DNA of 64,000 nucleotides, taken from contig NZ_CP097263.1 of NCBI RefSeq assembly GCF_028622115.1, forward strand, positions 8,308,001-8,372,000, written 5' to 3'. The notes under the pieces were generated by a model. That model had not been told where the DNA came from, searched no databases, and saw only the letters and a list, made by a program, of their open reading frames with translations. The DNA comes from Kutzneria chonburiensis. Its GTDB lineage: Bacteria; Actinomycetota; Actinomycetes; Mycobacteriales; Pseudonocardiaceae. This document shows positions 34,211 to 42,374 of the stretch, piece after piece (within the stretch, counting starts at the first letter, position 1; each line of letters begins with the position of its first letter). The position numbers and the translations under genes were made by a program.

Positions 34211-35541
34211 GACGGCTCCTCCTCCCGTGTGAACACGGCCATCTGCGTCGGCGGACCCAGCTCGGGGTCCTGCTCTCCGACGGGAAGGTACTGGACGCGG
34301 TAACCATGCTGCGACGCAACGGCTTGCGCCCACGCCGAGAACTGCGCCCGAGTCCACTCGAACCGGTGGTCCGGATGGCGGAACGCGCCCGCCGCCAGGC
34401 CCTCGTACCGCACGTTGTACTCGACGTTGGGCGTCGTCACGATCACCGTGCGCGGCCGGGCCGCGGCGAACACCGACCGCTCCATCGCCGGCAGCCGCGG
34501 CGGATCGAGGTGCTCGACGACCTCCATCAGCACCGCCGCGTCGTAGCCGGCCAGCTCCGCGTCCTTGTACGTCAACGCCGACTGCCGCAGCGTCACGCGC
34601 CGCAGGTCGCGCTCGTTGAGCCGGGCGGCCGCGATGCGCAGCGCCGACGTGGACACGTCGACGCCGAGGATCTCCTCGAACTGCGGCTCCTTGAGCAGCA
34701 GCCGCAGCAGCGCCCCCGGCCCGCAGCCGAGGTCGACCACGCGCCGGGCCCCGGACTGCCGCAGCACGGCCAGCACCGCGCCCCGGCGCAGCTCCGCGAG
34801 GGACTCTCGACGTTCGACCGGTTCGGCTTCGTCCACCTCGAACTCGTCCACCTCGCCCAGCCGCTCCAGCGCCGATCGGACGTAACCACGCTGGTGCGCA
34901 AGGTATCGCCGGCTGATCAGCTCTCGCTCCGGGTGCCCGGCCAGCCAGCCCTCGCCGGCCCGCAGCAGCTTGTCGATCTCGTCGCGCGACACGAAGTAGT
35001 GCTTGGTGTCGTCCAGCACCGGCAGCAGCACGTACAGGTGGTTGAGCGCGTCGGCCAGCCGCAGGGTGCCGCTGAGCGTCAGGTCGACGTAGCGGGATTC
35101 CTCGATCTGCTGAATATCCGCGGTCCAGCCCAGCGGCTCGAACAGCCGCCGCACCAGCTCCGCGCCGCCGCGCGCCGGCACCACCGGGAGGCGCACGGCC
35201 AGCGGAATGTCCTGCCCCGGCAGCTCCGGCTTCGCGTCGCAGCGGCCGTGCATGGCCGTGCGGAACACCGTGCCGAGCGCCACCGCCAGCATCGAACTGG
35301 CGGCATACGGCCGGTCGTTGACGTACTGGAACAGCCCTTGACCCCGGTCGCCCCGCACCAGCGCGATGGGGTCGACCTCCAGCAGCAGCGCCGCGGTGCA
35401 CTCCGCGTCGGTGGCGCGCGGGTAGAACACGTGCGCGGCACCGGCGGACACGGGGAACGTCTGCGCCTTGTCCGGGTGCTTGTGCAGGAGGAAGCCCAGG
35501 TCAGTGGCCTGCGGCATGGTGGTGGTCAGGGTCAGGAGCAC
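34207..35541 (-). CDS. hen1: Hen1, 3'-terminal RNA ribose 2'-O-methyltransferase and Pnkp partner
   Basis: A 444-residue protein. The N-terminal half ([27 protein letters not shown]...) is the bacterial Hen1-specific domain that supports Pnkp ligase activation. The C-terminal half is a SAM methyltransferase ([15 protein letters not shown]) with the Hen1 metal site (MEVVEHLDP and the later HPDHRFEW). It methylates the 2'-OH at the cleaved RNA 3' end before ligation, making the repaired site resistant to recleavage. GTG 35541 matches the family N-terminus; ATG 35577 would add 12 residues. First gene of the repair operon, divergent from the thioredoxin-domain gene across 66 bp. Confidence 0.95.
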   Translation of the reverse strand: MLLTLTTTMPQATDLGFLLHKHPDKAQTFPVSAGAAHVFYPRATDAECTAALLLEVDPIALVRGDRGQGLFQYVNDRPYAASSMLAVALGTVFRTAMHGRCDAKPELPGQDIPLAVRLPVVPARGGAELVRRLFEPLGWTADIQQIEESRYVDLTLSGTLRLADALNHLYVLLPVLDDTKHYFVSRDEIDKLLRAGEGWLAGHPERELISRRYLAHQRGYVRSALERLGEVDEFEVDEAEPVERRESLAELRRGAVLAVLRQSGARRVVDLGCGPGALLRLLLKEPQFEEILGVDVSTSALRIAAARLNERDLRRVTLRQSALTYKDAELAGYDAAVLMEVVEHLDPPRLPAMERSVFAAARPRTVIVTTPNVEYNVRYEGLAAGAFRHPDHRFEWTRAQFSAWAQAVASQHGYRVQYLPVGEQDPELGPPTQMAVFTREEEPS

Positions 35542-35607
35542 CTGCGCAGTGTCCCGGATGGTCACGGGGGCGCGCATGTGGTTTCCCGGAGTGGCAGGCT
35601 GGGGCGC

Positions 35608-37620
35608 ATGGCCAACCGCCTCGCTGACTCGACCAGCCCCTACCTGTTGCAGCACGCCGACAACCCGGTCGACTGGTGGCCGTGGTCGGAGGAGGCGTTC
35701 GACGAGGCCCGCCGCCGCGACGTGCCGGTGCTGCTGTCCGTCGGCTATGCGGCCTGCCACTGGTGTCACGTGATGGCGCACGAGTCCTTCGAGGACGACG
35801 AGACCGCGGCGATCATGAACCGCAACTTCGTCAACATCAAGGTGGACCGCGAGGAACGGCCGGATGTCGACGCGGTGTACATGGCGGCAACCCAGGCCAT
35901 GACCGGCCAGGGCGGCTGGCCGATGACGTGTTTCCTGACGCCCGACGGCGAGCCGTTCTACTGCGGCACCTACTCGCCGCCCGAGCCGCGGCCGGGCATC
36001 CCGTCGTTCCGGCAGCTGATGACGGCCGTGGTCGATGCGTGGACCACCCGTGGCGACGAGGTCCGCGAGGCCGCCGGTCAGATCGTCGCCGAATTGGCGA
36101 AGAACGCCCGCCCGCTGCCGGAGTCCACTGTGGACGACGAGGTGCTGGACGGGGCCGTGGTGTCGATGCTGGCCGAGTACGACCGCGCGCACGGCGGATT
36201 CGGCCGGGCGCCGAAGTTCCCGCCGTCGATGATCCTGGAGTTCCTGCTGCGCCACCACGAGCGCACCGGCTCCGTGCAATCCCTGTCGCTGGCCGAGGGC
36301 ACGATCGAGGCGATGGCCCGCGGCGGCATGTACGACCAGCTCGGCGGCGGCTTCGCCCGGTACAGCGTCGACGCCGGCTGGGTGGTGCCGCACTTCGAGA
36401 AGATGTTGTACGACAACGCTTTGCTGCTGCGGGCGTACGCACACTTCGCCCGGCGCACGGGGTCGAAGCCGGCCGAGCGGATCGCCGTCGAGACGGCCGA
36501 GTTCCTGGCCGGCGCGCTGCGGACCGAGGAGGGCGGCTTCGCCGCCGCACTGGACGCCGACACCAACGGCGTCGAGGGTCTGACCTACGTGTGGACGCCT
36601 TCGGAGCTTGTCGAGGTGCTCGGCTCCGACGATGGCGTCTGGGCCGCCGAGGTCTTCAATGTCACGGCGGAGGGCACCTTCGAGGAGGGTGCCTCGACCT
36701 TGCAGTACTTGCAGGACGTGTCGGATCTGGACCGGTTGGCCTCGGTGCGGGAACGGCTGCTGGAGGCGCGCGCCGGTCGTCCGCAGCCGGCCCGTGACGA
36801 CAAGGTCGTCACGGCGTGGAACGGGCTGGCCATCGGGGCGCTGGCCGAAGCCGGTGCGGCGCTTGGGCAGCCGGCGTGGATCGGCCTGGCCGCCACGGCG
36901 GCGTCGCTGCTGGTGCGAGTGCACCTCGTGGACGGCCGGCTGCGGCGTACCTCCCGTGACGGCGTCGTCGGCACCGCGGCCGGCGTGCTGGAGGACTACG
37001 GCTGCCTGGCCGACGGGCTGCTGGCCCTGCACCAGGCGACCGGGGCCGAGGAGTGGCTCGAAGTCGCCGTGCAGCTGCTGGACACGGCGTTGGCGCGGTT
37101 CGCCGATCCGGCCGAGCCGGGCGTCTTCCACGACACCGCCGACGACGCCGAGAAGTTGGTCGGCCGGCCGGCCGACGTCAGCGACAACGCCAGCCCGGCG
37201 GGCGCGTCGTCCCTGGCCGGCGCCTTGCTGACGGCGTCCGCGCTCGTCGGCTACGACAAGGCGTCGCGCTACCGGGAGGCCGCCGAGGCCGCCGTCACCC
37301 GAGCCGGCCTGCTCGTGGCCCGCGCGCCGCGGTTCGCCGGGCACTGGCTGACCGTCGCCGAGGCCATTGCCCAGGGGCCGCTCCAGGTGGCCATCGCCAC
37401 GGCTCACGGCGACCCTCGCGGGGAGTCGCTGCGAGACGTCGCGCTGGCCCACGCCCCCGGCGGCGCGGTCGTGTTGGCCGGCGCGCCCGACTCCGTACCC
37501 CTGCTGGCCGACCGGCCCCTCATCTACGACGCCCCCGCGGCTTACGTCTGCCGCGGCTACGTCTGCGACCGGCCGGTGAGCTCCACCGACGAGCTCCTCG
37601 TAGCCCTCGAACGCCGTTAA
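35608..37620 (+). CDS. Thioredoxin-domain protein of the DUF255/YyaL (SSP411-like) family
   Basis: A 670-residue protein. The N-terminal thioredoxin-like domain (residues 1-165: [30 protein letters not shown] with a Cxx[16 protein letters not shown]) is followed by an (alpha/alpha)6-barrel region like N-acylglucosamine epimerases ([45 protein letters not shown]). The pair defines a universally conserved but poorly understood family. It holds the Rv1084 position between the mca block and the hemolysin III gene. ATG chosen because the family starts just before LADSTSPYL. Confidence 0.9.
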   Translation: MANRLADSTSPYLLQHADNPVDWWPWSEEAFDEARRRDVPVLLSVGYAACHWCHVMAHESFEDDETAAIMNRNFVNIKVDREERPDVDAVYMAATQAMTGQGGWPMTCFLTPDGEPFYCGTYSPPEPRPGIPSFRQLMTAVVDAWTTRGDEVREAAGQIVAELAKNARPLPESTVDDEVLDGAVVSMLAEYDRAHGGFGRAPKFPPSMILEFLLRHHERTGSVQSLSLAEGTIEAMARGGMYDQLGGGFARYSVDAGWVVPHFEKMLYDNALLLRAYAHFARRTGSKPAERIAVETAEFLAGALRTEEGGFAAALDADTNGVEGLTYVWTPSELVEVLGSDDGVWAAEVFNVTAEGTFEEGASTLQYLQDVSDLDRLASVRERLLEARAGRPQPARDDKVVTAWNGLAIGALAEAGAALGQPAWIGLAATAASLLVRVHLVDGRLRRTSRDGVVGTAAGVLEDYGCLADGLLALHQATGAEEWLEVAVQLLDTALARFADPAEPGVFHDTADDAEKLVGRPADVSDNASPAGASSLAGALLTASALVGYDKASRYREAAEAAVTRAGLLVARAPRFAGHWLTVAEAIAQGPLQVAIATAHGDPRGESLRDVALAHAPGGAVVLAGAPDSVPLLADRPLIYDAPAAYVCRGYVCDRPVSSTDELLVALERR

Positions 37621-37656
37621 GGATCTTCCTTAACACCCTTCAATTTTTGCTCTACC

Positions 37657-37697
37657 TGAGTGGCTCACTTGGCCGCCAGAGCCAACTGAGCCACTCA
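37657..37697. terminator. First of two tandem near-identical hairpins after the thioredoxin-domain gene
   Basis: TGAGTGGCTCACTTGGC (37657-37673) pairs with 37681-37697 at 16 of 17 positions around a 7-nt loop, CGCCAGA. The left arm plus five bases before it (37652-37673) is repeated exactly at 37714-37735. Confidence 0.7.
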
Positions 37698-37713
37698 CGT
37701 GGGCCTGGCTGCC

Positions 37714-37764
37714 CTACCTGAGTGGCTCACTTGGCCCCTGAAGCCAAATGAGCCACTCAGGTAG
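37714..37764. terminator. Second tandem hairpin after the thioredoxin-domain gene
   Basis: A 22-bp stem (37714-37735 with 37743-37764) has a single G-T wobble and a 7-nt loop CCCTGAA. Its left arm is a direct repeat of 37652-37673. The gene-free 37621-37851 stretch holds these two hairpins and the promoter of the next gene. Confidence 0.75.
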
Positions 37765-37801
37765 AGGTTCTGCCCCCGGTGAACGAGCCTTGTAAGTGGC
37801 G

Positions 37802-37840
37802 TTGCTGGGCGTACCATGAAGCGGTGTAATCATGTAATCA
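37802..37840 (+). promoter_or_regulatory. Promoter overlapping a tandem 8-bp repeat
   Basis: TTGCTG (37802-37807) and TGTAAT (37825-37830) are spaced by 17 bp. The -10 element is part of two adjacent copies of TGTAATCA (37825-37832 and 37833-37840). The downstream gene encodes a ribbon-helix-helix-like protein, and such dimers often bind short tandem repeats, so autorepression is likely. Confidence 0.5.
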
Positions 37841-37851
37841 AGGAGTTCGTC

Positions 37852-38409
37852 ATGCACGGACGCTTCGCACGAGGACGTGGCTGGCAGCAGTCCGAGGTGC
37901 CGTCGGCCGACGACGCGCCGGGCTGGTTCGCCGGGCGGCTGCCCGACGGCTGGTTCACCGGCGCGCCGGAGATCACCGTCGACCGCGAGGAGATCGTCAT
38001 CGTCGGCGAGCTGCCGGCGCTGGAGGGCGAGTTGGCCGACGACGCGGCGCGCGCCGCCGCCGAGTCGGGCCGGATCAGCCGATTCCGCGAACAGACCCGC
38101 GACGAGCGGATCGAGATCGCCCGCCAGGCCGAGCACCGCTACGGCCGCAAGGTCGCCTGGGGCGCGAAGCTCGGCGGCACCACCGAGCTGTTCACCACGC
38201 TGTCCGCGCCGGTGATGACCCGGCTGCGCCAGTCGGAGCGGCTGGTGCTGGACACGCTGGTCGACGCCGGCGTGGCCCGGTCCCGCTCCGAGGCCCTGGC
38301 CTGGGCGGTGCGACTGGTCGGCGAGCACGCCGACACCTGGCTCACCGAGCTGCGCCAGGCCATGCAGAAGGTCAACGACGTTCGGAACCAGGGGCCGGAC
38401 CTGGGTTGA
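37852..38409 (+). CDS. Conserved actinobacterial protein with a ribbon-helix-helix-like C-terminus
   Basis: A 185-residue soluble protein. The N-terminal GWFAGRLPDGWFTGAPEITVDREEIVIVGEL and the middle SGRISRFREQTRDERIEIARQAEHRYGRKVAWGAKLGG recur in many actinobacterial genomes without an assigned function. The C-terminal MTRLRQSERLVLDTLVDAGVARSRSEALAWAVRLV looks like an RHH (Arc/CopG-type) DNA-binding unit. An AAGGAG ribosome-binding site lies 6 nt before the ATG. The tandem repeats in its promoter suit autoregulation. Confidence 0.7.
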   Translation: MHGRFARGRGWQQSEVPSADDAPGWFAGRLPDGWFTGAPEITVDREEIVIVGELPALEGELADDAARAAAESGRISRFREQTRDERIEIARQAEHRYGRKVAWGAKLGGTTELFTTLSAPVMTRLRQSERLVLDTLVDAGVARSRSEALAWAVRLVGEHADTWLTELRQAMQKVNDVRNQGPDLG

Positions 38410-38449
38410 GAGCCTCTACCCGTGGGCAGCTCTGATTATTTGGGCCGGC

Positions 38450-39127
38450 TCACGGGTAGAGCGCGAACCAGATGGCGATGTAGTGGCACAGCGCGGCCAA
38501 CACCGTGGCCGCGTGGAAGAACTCGTGGTACCCGAACACCTTCGGCCACGGGTCCGGCCACTTCGTCGCGTAGAAGACGGCGCCGGCGGTGTACAGCGCG
38601 CCGCCGACCAGCAGCAGCACCAGGGACGCGATTCCCGCGTGGTGCAACAGATCCGGCAGCACGAACACCGCGACCCAGCCCAGCGCGATGTAGATCGGCA
38701 CGCCGAGCCACCGCGGCGCGTGCGGCCACGCCATCTTCAGCGCCACACCGGCCAGCGCACCGCCCCACACCACGGCCAGCACGATCGTGCCGGTGCTGCC
38801 GGGCAGCGCCAGCACCGCGAACGGCGTGTACGTGCCGGCGATGAACACGAAGATCATCGAGTGGTCGAGCCGCTTCATCACGGTCCTGGCCTTGACGCTG
38901 AGCCAGTTCCGCCGGTGATAGAGCGCGCTCACGCCGAACAGGCCGAGAATCGTCAGGCCGTACACGGCCGTGGCGATCGCCGCCGTCGCCCCCACCGTGC
39001 CCGCGGCGACCGAAACCAGGGTCACGCCGGTGGCCAGTGAGGCGATGAACGACCAGAAGTGCAGCCAGCCCCGCATCCGCGGCTTCGGCGGTGCGGGGGG
39101 AATGTGGTCGAGGGTCGCGGCGGTCAC
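38450..39127 (-). CDS. Hemolysin III / PAQR-family membrane protein
   Basis: A 225-residue protein with seven membrane helices. Conserved PAQR residues are SALYHRRNW, KRLDHSMIFVFIAGTYTPF and the C-terminal FGYHEFFHAATVLAALCHY, whose His residues with the Ser and Asp form the putative metal site. Bacterial members are named hemolysin III but are probably CREST-type hydrolases. Position before the Z-isoprenyl synthase matches Rv1085c. GTG start. Confidence 0.9.
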   Translation of the reverse strand: MTAATLDHIPPAPPKPRMRGWLHFWSFIASLATGVTLVSVAAGTVGATAAIATAVYGLTILGLFGVSALYHRRNWLSVKARTVMKRLDHSMIFVFIAGTYTPFAVLALPGSTGTIVLAVVWGGALAGVALKMAWPHAPRWLGVPIYIALGWVAVFVLPDLLHHAGIASLVLLLVGGALYTAGAVFYATKWPDPWPKVFGYHEFFHAATVLAALCHYIAIWFALYP

Positions 39128-39208
39128 GAGTCCGAGGTTACGGCACCGTAGGTTGTGCGGTCACCGTGATGTGACCCGATCCGCTGCCCCGGCGTACCCT
39201 CCGGTGGC

Positions 39209-39994
39209 GTGGGTCTTCGCAAGCGCTTGAGCCGGATCGTCTACGGCCTGTACGAGATGCGCCTCAACCAACAGATCACCGCGGCCAGCCGGCGACCGCG
39301 GCACGTTGGCGTGATCCTGGACGGGAATCGCAGATGGGCCAAGGAAGCCGGCTTCGAGGACGTCGCCGACGGCCACCGCGCCGGCGCCCGCAAGATCGCC
39401 GACCTGCTCGAGTGGTGCCGTGAGGCCGATGTCGAGGTCGTCACACTGTGGCTGCTGGCCACCGACAACCTGAAGAAGCGGTCAAGCGACGAGCTGTCGG
39501 CGCTGCTGCTGATCATCGCCGACGTGGTCGACGAGCTGGCCGAGCCGGGCAACCCGTGGCGGCTGCGCATCGTCGGCGCGCTGGACCTGCTGCCGACCGA
39601 CATCGCCAACCGGCTCACCGCGGCCGGGCAGCGCACCGTCAACCGCACCGGCATGGAGGTCAACGTCGCCGTCGGCTACGGCGGCCGGCAGGAGATCGCC
39701 GACGCGGTGCGCAAACTGCTGCTCCAGCACGCCGAGGCCGGCACCCCGATCGAGGAGCTGGCCGAGGTGCTGGACGTGGACCACATCTCCGAGCACCTCT
39801 ACACGTCCGGCCAACCCGACCCCGACCTGCTCATCCGCACGTCCGGCGAGCAGCGGCTGTCCGGCTTCCTGCTCTGGCAGTCGGCCCACTCGGAGTTCTG
39901 GTTCACCGAGGCGTACTGGCCCGCGTTCCGGCACGTCGACTTCCTGCGCGCGCTGCGCGACTTCGCCTGGCGGCACCGCCGCTACGGCTCGTAG
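39209..39994 (+). CDS. Short-chain Z-isoprenyl diphosphate synthase
   Basis: A 261-residue cis-prenyltransferase of the UppS family. The catalytic Asp is D38 in VGVILDGNRRWA; other blocks are GHRAGARKIADLLEWC, TLWLLATDNLKKRS and the diphosphate-binding DLLIRTSGEQRLSGFLLWQ. In mycobacteria the gene at this position (Rv1086) makes Z,E-farnesyl diphosphate, the primer for decaprenyl phosphate, the lipid carrier of wall synthesis; that specificity is assumed by synteny. GTG start. Confidence 0.9.
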   Translation: MGLRKRLSRIVYGLYEMRLNQQITAASRRPRHVGVILDGNRRWAKEAGFEDVADGHRAGARKIADLLEWCREADVEVVTLWLLATDNLKKRSSDELSALLLIIADVVDELAEPGNPWRLRIVGALDLLPTDIANRLTAAGQRTVNRTGMEVNVAVGYGGRQEIADAVRKLLLQHAEAGTPIEELAEVLDVDHISEHLYTSGQPDPDLLIRTSGEQRLSGFLLWQSAHSEFWFTEAYWPAFRHVDFLRALRDFAWRHRRYGS

Positions 39995-40004
39995 ACGCCC
40001 TGAC

Positions 40005-40048
40005 ACGACGAAGGCGCCGGGACCCTCGGGTCCCGGCGCCTTCGTCGT
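40005..40048. terminator. Long GC-rich bidirectional terminator
   Basis: A near-perfect palindrome of 21 bp per arm (ACGACGAAGGCGCCGGGACC... from 40005, complement ending at 40048). It lies between the Z-isoprenyl synthase and the convergent chaplin-like gene. Confidence 0.88.
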
Positions 40049-40061
40049 CTGGCGGGCTTGC

Positions 40062-40364
40062 TCAGCCGCCGTGGTGGTCACCGCTGGTGGAGGCGGCCAC
40101 ACCGTCGACGCAGTCCTTGACGAACGTCGGGTTGAGGGCGTTCACCGCGACGGCCACGAGGCCACCGGCGATGGTGTTGTTGGTCAGGCAGACGGGGACG
40201 TCGACGTTCTCGGCGACGTGGTCGTCGTTGACCGCGTGGATGTCGTTGACGTTCACGGTGCCGGCCTGGTCCGGCCCGTCGTGCATCGGGGACGCGAACG
40301 CGGGGGAACCGACCAGCGCGAGGCCGGCAGCGGCGATGGCGACGACGGCAGCCTTCTTCAGCAC
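40062..40364 (-). CDS. Chaplin/rodlin-like small secreted protein, copy 1
   Basis: A 100-residue protein with a Sec signal peptide (MLKKAAVVAIAAAGLALVGSPAFA) and a mature part of about 75 residues: alternating Val/Asn strands (GTVNVNDIHAVNDDHVAENVDVPVC), a second Cys in NPTFVKDCVDG, and a His/Gly tail SGDHHGG. Signal peptide, Val/Asn beta-repeats and paired Cys resemble the surface-active proteins (rodlins, chaplins) of sporulating actinomycetes, but it is not a textbook member of either. GTG start with GGAG 8 nt upstream. Highly similar to copy 2. Confidence 0.7.
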   Translation of the reverse strand: MLKKAAVVAIAAAGLALVGSPAFASPMHDGPDQAGTVNVNDIHAVNDDHVAENVDVPVCLTNNTIAGGLVAVAVNALNPTFVKDCVDGVAASTSGDHHGG

Positions 40365-40414
40365 GTCTCACACTCCTTCTCGGGGAATTACCGGCGAACC
40401 GGTCCTGCTCGGTA

Positions 40415-40471
40415 GCGAAACCTACTCGTCGTTTACCGACGGCACCGTGCGACTAACACCATTGTGTGATC
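40415..40471 (-). promoter_or_regulatory. Duplicated upstream element, copy 1
   Basis: GCGAAACCTACTCG (40415-40428) and CTAACACCATTGTGTGATC (40453-40471) lie upstream of copy 1, separated by 24 bp. The same pair recurs upstream of copy 2 at 40975-40989 (one extra A) and 41015-41033, separated by 25 bp, although DNA between them differs. Conserved blocks with constant spacing suggest a shared promoter or activator site. Confidence 0.6.
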
Positions 40472-40510
40472 ATCTCGGCGTGTCGCGAGGTGAAGAACGC
40501 GTTTAAACAG

Positions 40511-40553
40511 CCGAAAGCACCGGCGCGCACGAATTGCGCTCCGGTGCTTTCGG
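40511..40553. terminator. Hairpin downstream of chaplin-like copy 2
   Basis: CCGAAAGCACCGG (40511-40523) pairs with 40541-40553; inner GCGC (40525-40528) can also pair with GCGC at 40536-40539. It lies 20 bp past the copy 2 stop in the direction of transcription. Confidence 0.75.
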
Positions 40554-40572
40554 ATCAGGACTGGGGGCTTGC

Positions 40573-40899
40573 TCAGCCGCCGTGGTGGTCGCCGCTGTGC
40601 GAGATCGCGGCGCCGTCGACGCAGTCCTTGACGAAGGTCGGGTTGAGGGCGTTGACCGCAACCGCGACCAGACCGCCGGCGATGGTGTTGTTCGTGGCGC
40701 AGATCGGCACGTTCACGTTCTCCAGAACGTGGACGTCGTTCAGCGCGTGCACGTCGTTCACGTTGACCACGCCGACCTGGTGCGGCGTGTGGTGCTCCAT
40801 CCAGTGGCCCTCGCCGGGGGTCCCGGCGAACGCGGGCGCGCTGAGGACCATCACGCCTGCCGCAGCGGCAGCGGCGACTACGCCAGCCTTCTTCAGCAC
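40573..40899 (-). CDS. Chaplin/rodlin-like small secreted protein, copy 2
   Basis: A 108-residue paralogue of copy 1 with signal peptide MLKKAGVVAAAAAAGVMVLSAPAFA and the same mature plan: GVVNVNDVHALNDVHVLENVNVPIC, an identical NNTIAGGLVAVAVNALNPT block, KDCVDG and tail SGDHHGG. The insert after the signal peptide (GTPGEGHWMEHHTPHQ) is longer and His-rich. GTG start at 40899 parallels copy 1. The two genes are in tandem with duplicated control elements, so they are probably co-regulated and secreted together. Confidence 0.7.
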   Translation of the reverse strand: MLKKAGVVAAAAAAGVMVLSAPAFAGTPGEGHWMEHHTPHQVGVVNVNDVHALNDVHVLENVNVPICATNNTIAGGLVAVAVNALNPTFVKDCVDGAAISHSGDHHGG

Positions 40900-40974
40900 T
40901 TCCAACACTCTCCTTCGTACCGGGGAAATACCCGGAACTCCGAAACAGGGGTTCCGAGGTCGGGGCCCTTCGGT

Positions 40975-41033
40975 GCGAAAACCTACTCGGATCACAGTCG
41001 AGTTGCCCACCGCGCTAACACCATTGTGTGATC
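40975..41033 (-). promoter_or_regulatory. Duplicated upstream element, copy 2
   Basis: GCGAAAACCTACTCG (40975-40989) and CTAACACCATTGTGTGATC (41015-41033) repeat the arrangement found upstream of copy 1. The second block is identical over 19 bp. Confidence 0.6.
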
Positions 41034-41154
41034 GGTTCGTGTCGAGGTGTAGCACGTTCCGGTGCTCTATCGGGTGAGTGCATTTCTCGGTCGGCAGTTT
41101 GCTCCGGACGGTGGTAGGTGCCGCCGCACGCCGCCGCCTAGGCTCGCAGTTCCC

Positions 41155-42374
41155 ATGGAACTCCAGGTCGTGCGCGAATATCTGATGCTCGGGCTGCGAA
41201 TGGACCGCCTGCTGCCCGGCGCGGTCGACGCGTACACCGGGCCGGCCCAGCTGCGGGCCGAGGTCGACGCCGAGCCCGTCCCCGATCCGGGGGAACTGTG
41301 CCGGCGCGCCGCCGAGCTGCGCCGGGCCGTGCCGGACGCGGCCCTGAGCCCGTCCCGCCGAGAGTTCCTCGCCGCCCAGCTGCTGGCCATGGAGACCACC
41401 TTCGCCCGGCTGGCCGGCCGGCCCATCGGCTTCGTCGCCGAGGTCGAGGCGTGTTTCCAGACGTCCATCGAGCTCGGTGACCAGGACGTCTACGCCCAGG
41501 CGCACCGGCAGCTGCGCCGCCTGCTGCCCGGCATCGGCTCACTGCGACGCAAGGTCGCGCGGTATCGAACGGGTGAGGAGATCCCGAAGGAGCGCACCGC
41601 TGACTGCGTACGGGCGCTGGCCGCCGACTTGCGCGCCCGCACGGCCTCGCGGTTCGGGTTGCCGGCGGGGAGTCCGTCGAGTACGAGATCGTCGACAACC
41701 GGGCGTGGAGCGGTTTCAACAGCTACCTGGGCGGCTTCCGGTCGCGGGTGTCGTTGAACGTGGCCCAGGGCCATCGGGTGTCGACCCTGGCCCATCTCGT
41801 GGCGCATGAGGCGTATCCGGGGCACCACACCGAGCACTGCCGCAAGGAGGCCGGCCTCATCCGCGTCGACGGGCACTGGGAGCAGAGCATGTTCGTGCTC
41901 AACACGCCGCAGTGCCTGGTCGCCGAGGGATTGGCCGAGCTCGGCGTGTACGCCGCCGTCGGGCCGCACTGGGGCGCATGGGCCACGTCCCTGTTCGGCG
42001 CGTGCGGGGTTCAGGTCGACGGCGAGCTGCTGGAAGCCGTCGACCTGGCGTCCACCACACTGCAAGCCGTCCGGCAGGACGCCATGCTGATGCTGCACGA
42101 CCGGCACGCCGACGAGGACGAAGTTGCCGGCTACCTGTCGCGCTGGTTGCTGGTGCCCGAGTTCCGGGCTTACCGGCTGCTGCCGTTCCTCACCGATCCG
42201 CTGTGGCGGGCCTACACCACGACCTATGTGGAGGGCGCCCGGCTGGTGCGCCGCTGGCTGGCCGCTGGGGGATCGGTCGACGTGTCCACTCGGTACGCTC
42301 GAATGCTGGACGAGCCCCTGGTGCCGGCCGCACTTCGCGCAGAGCTGACAACTACCCCCGGTAGCCGTAAGTGA
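41155..42374 (+). pseudogene. DUF885-family putative metallopeptidase-like protein, frameshifted
   Basis: Residues 1 to about 171 (MELQVVREYLMLGLRMDRLLPG...) are in one frame. At the G-run 41667-41670 the homologous sequence moves to the next frame, which continues GESVEYEIVDNRAWSGFNSY and reaches HLVAHEAYPGHHTEHCRKEAG, the HExxH-like DUF885 signature, ending at 42374. Inserting one G restores a protein of about 406 residues. Without it the first product stops at 41757 and a separate product could start at a GTG near 41748. Either the gene is broken or the assembly lost one G. Confidence 0.8.

Noticed and set aside
31730-35401. Minus-strand frame extending pnkp upstream through hen1
   Set aside because: The extension is Ala/Arg/Gly-rich noise over hen1; pnkp starts naturally at 34210 with a 4-bp overlap.
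34207-37452. Very long open frame on the minus strand opposite the thioredoxin-domain gene, continuous with hen1
   Set aside because: The part upstream of 35577 is antisense to a well-conserved gene and has a His/Arg/Gly-rich composition typical of shadow frames in GC-rich DNA; only the hen1 part matches a family.
37652-37764. CRISPR array
   Set aside because: Only two repeat units, each forming its own hairpin with a complementary arm; no regular spacers and no cas genes.
41062-41154. In-frame extension of the DUF885 gene upstream of its ATG
   Set aside because: The extra residues are not family-like and lie within the promoter region next to the duplicated chaplin-type element.
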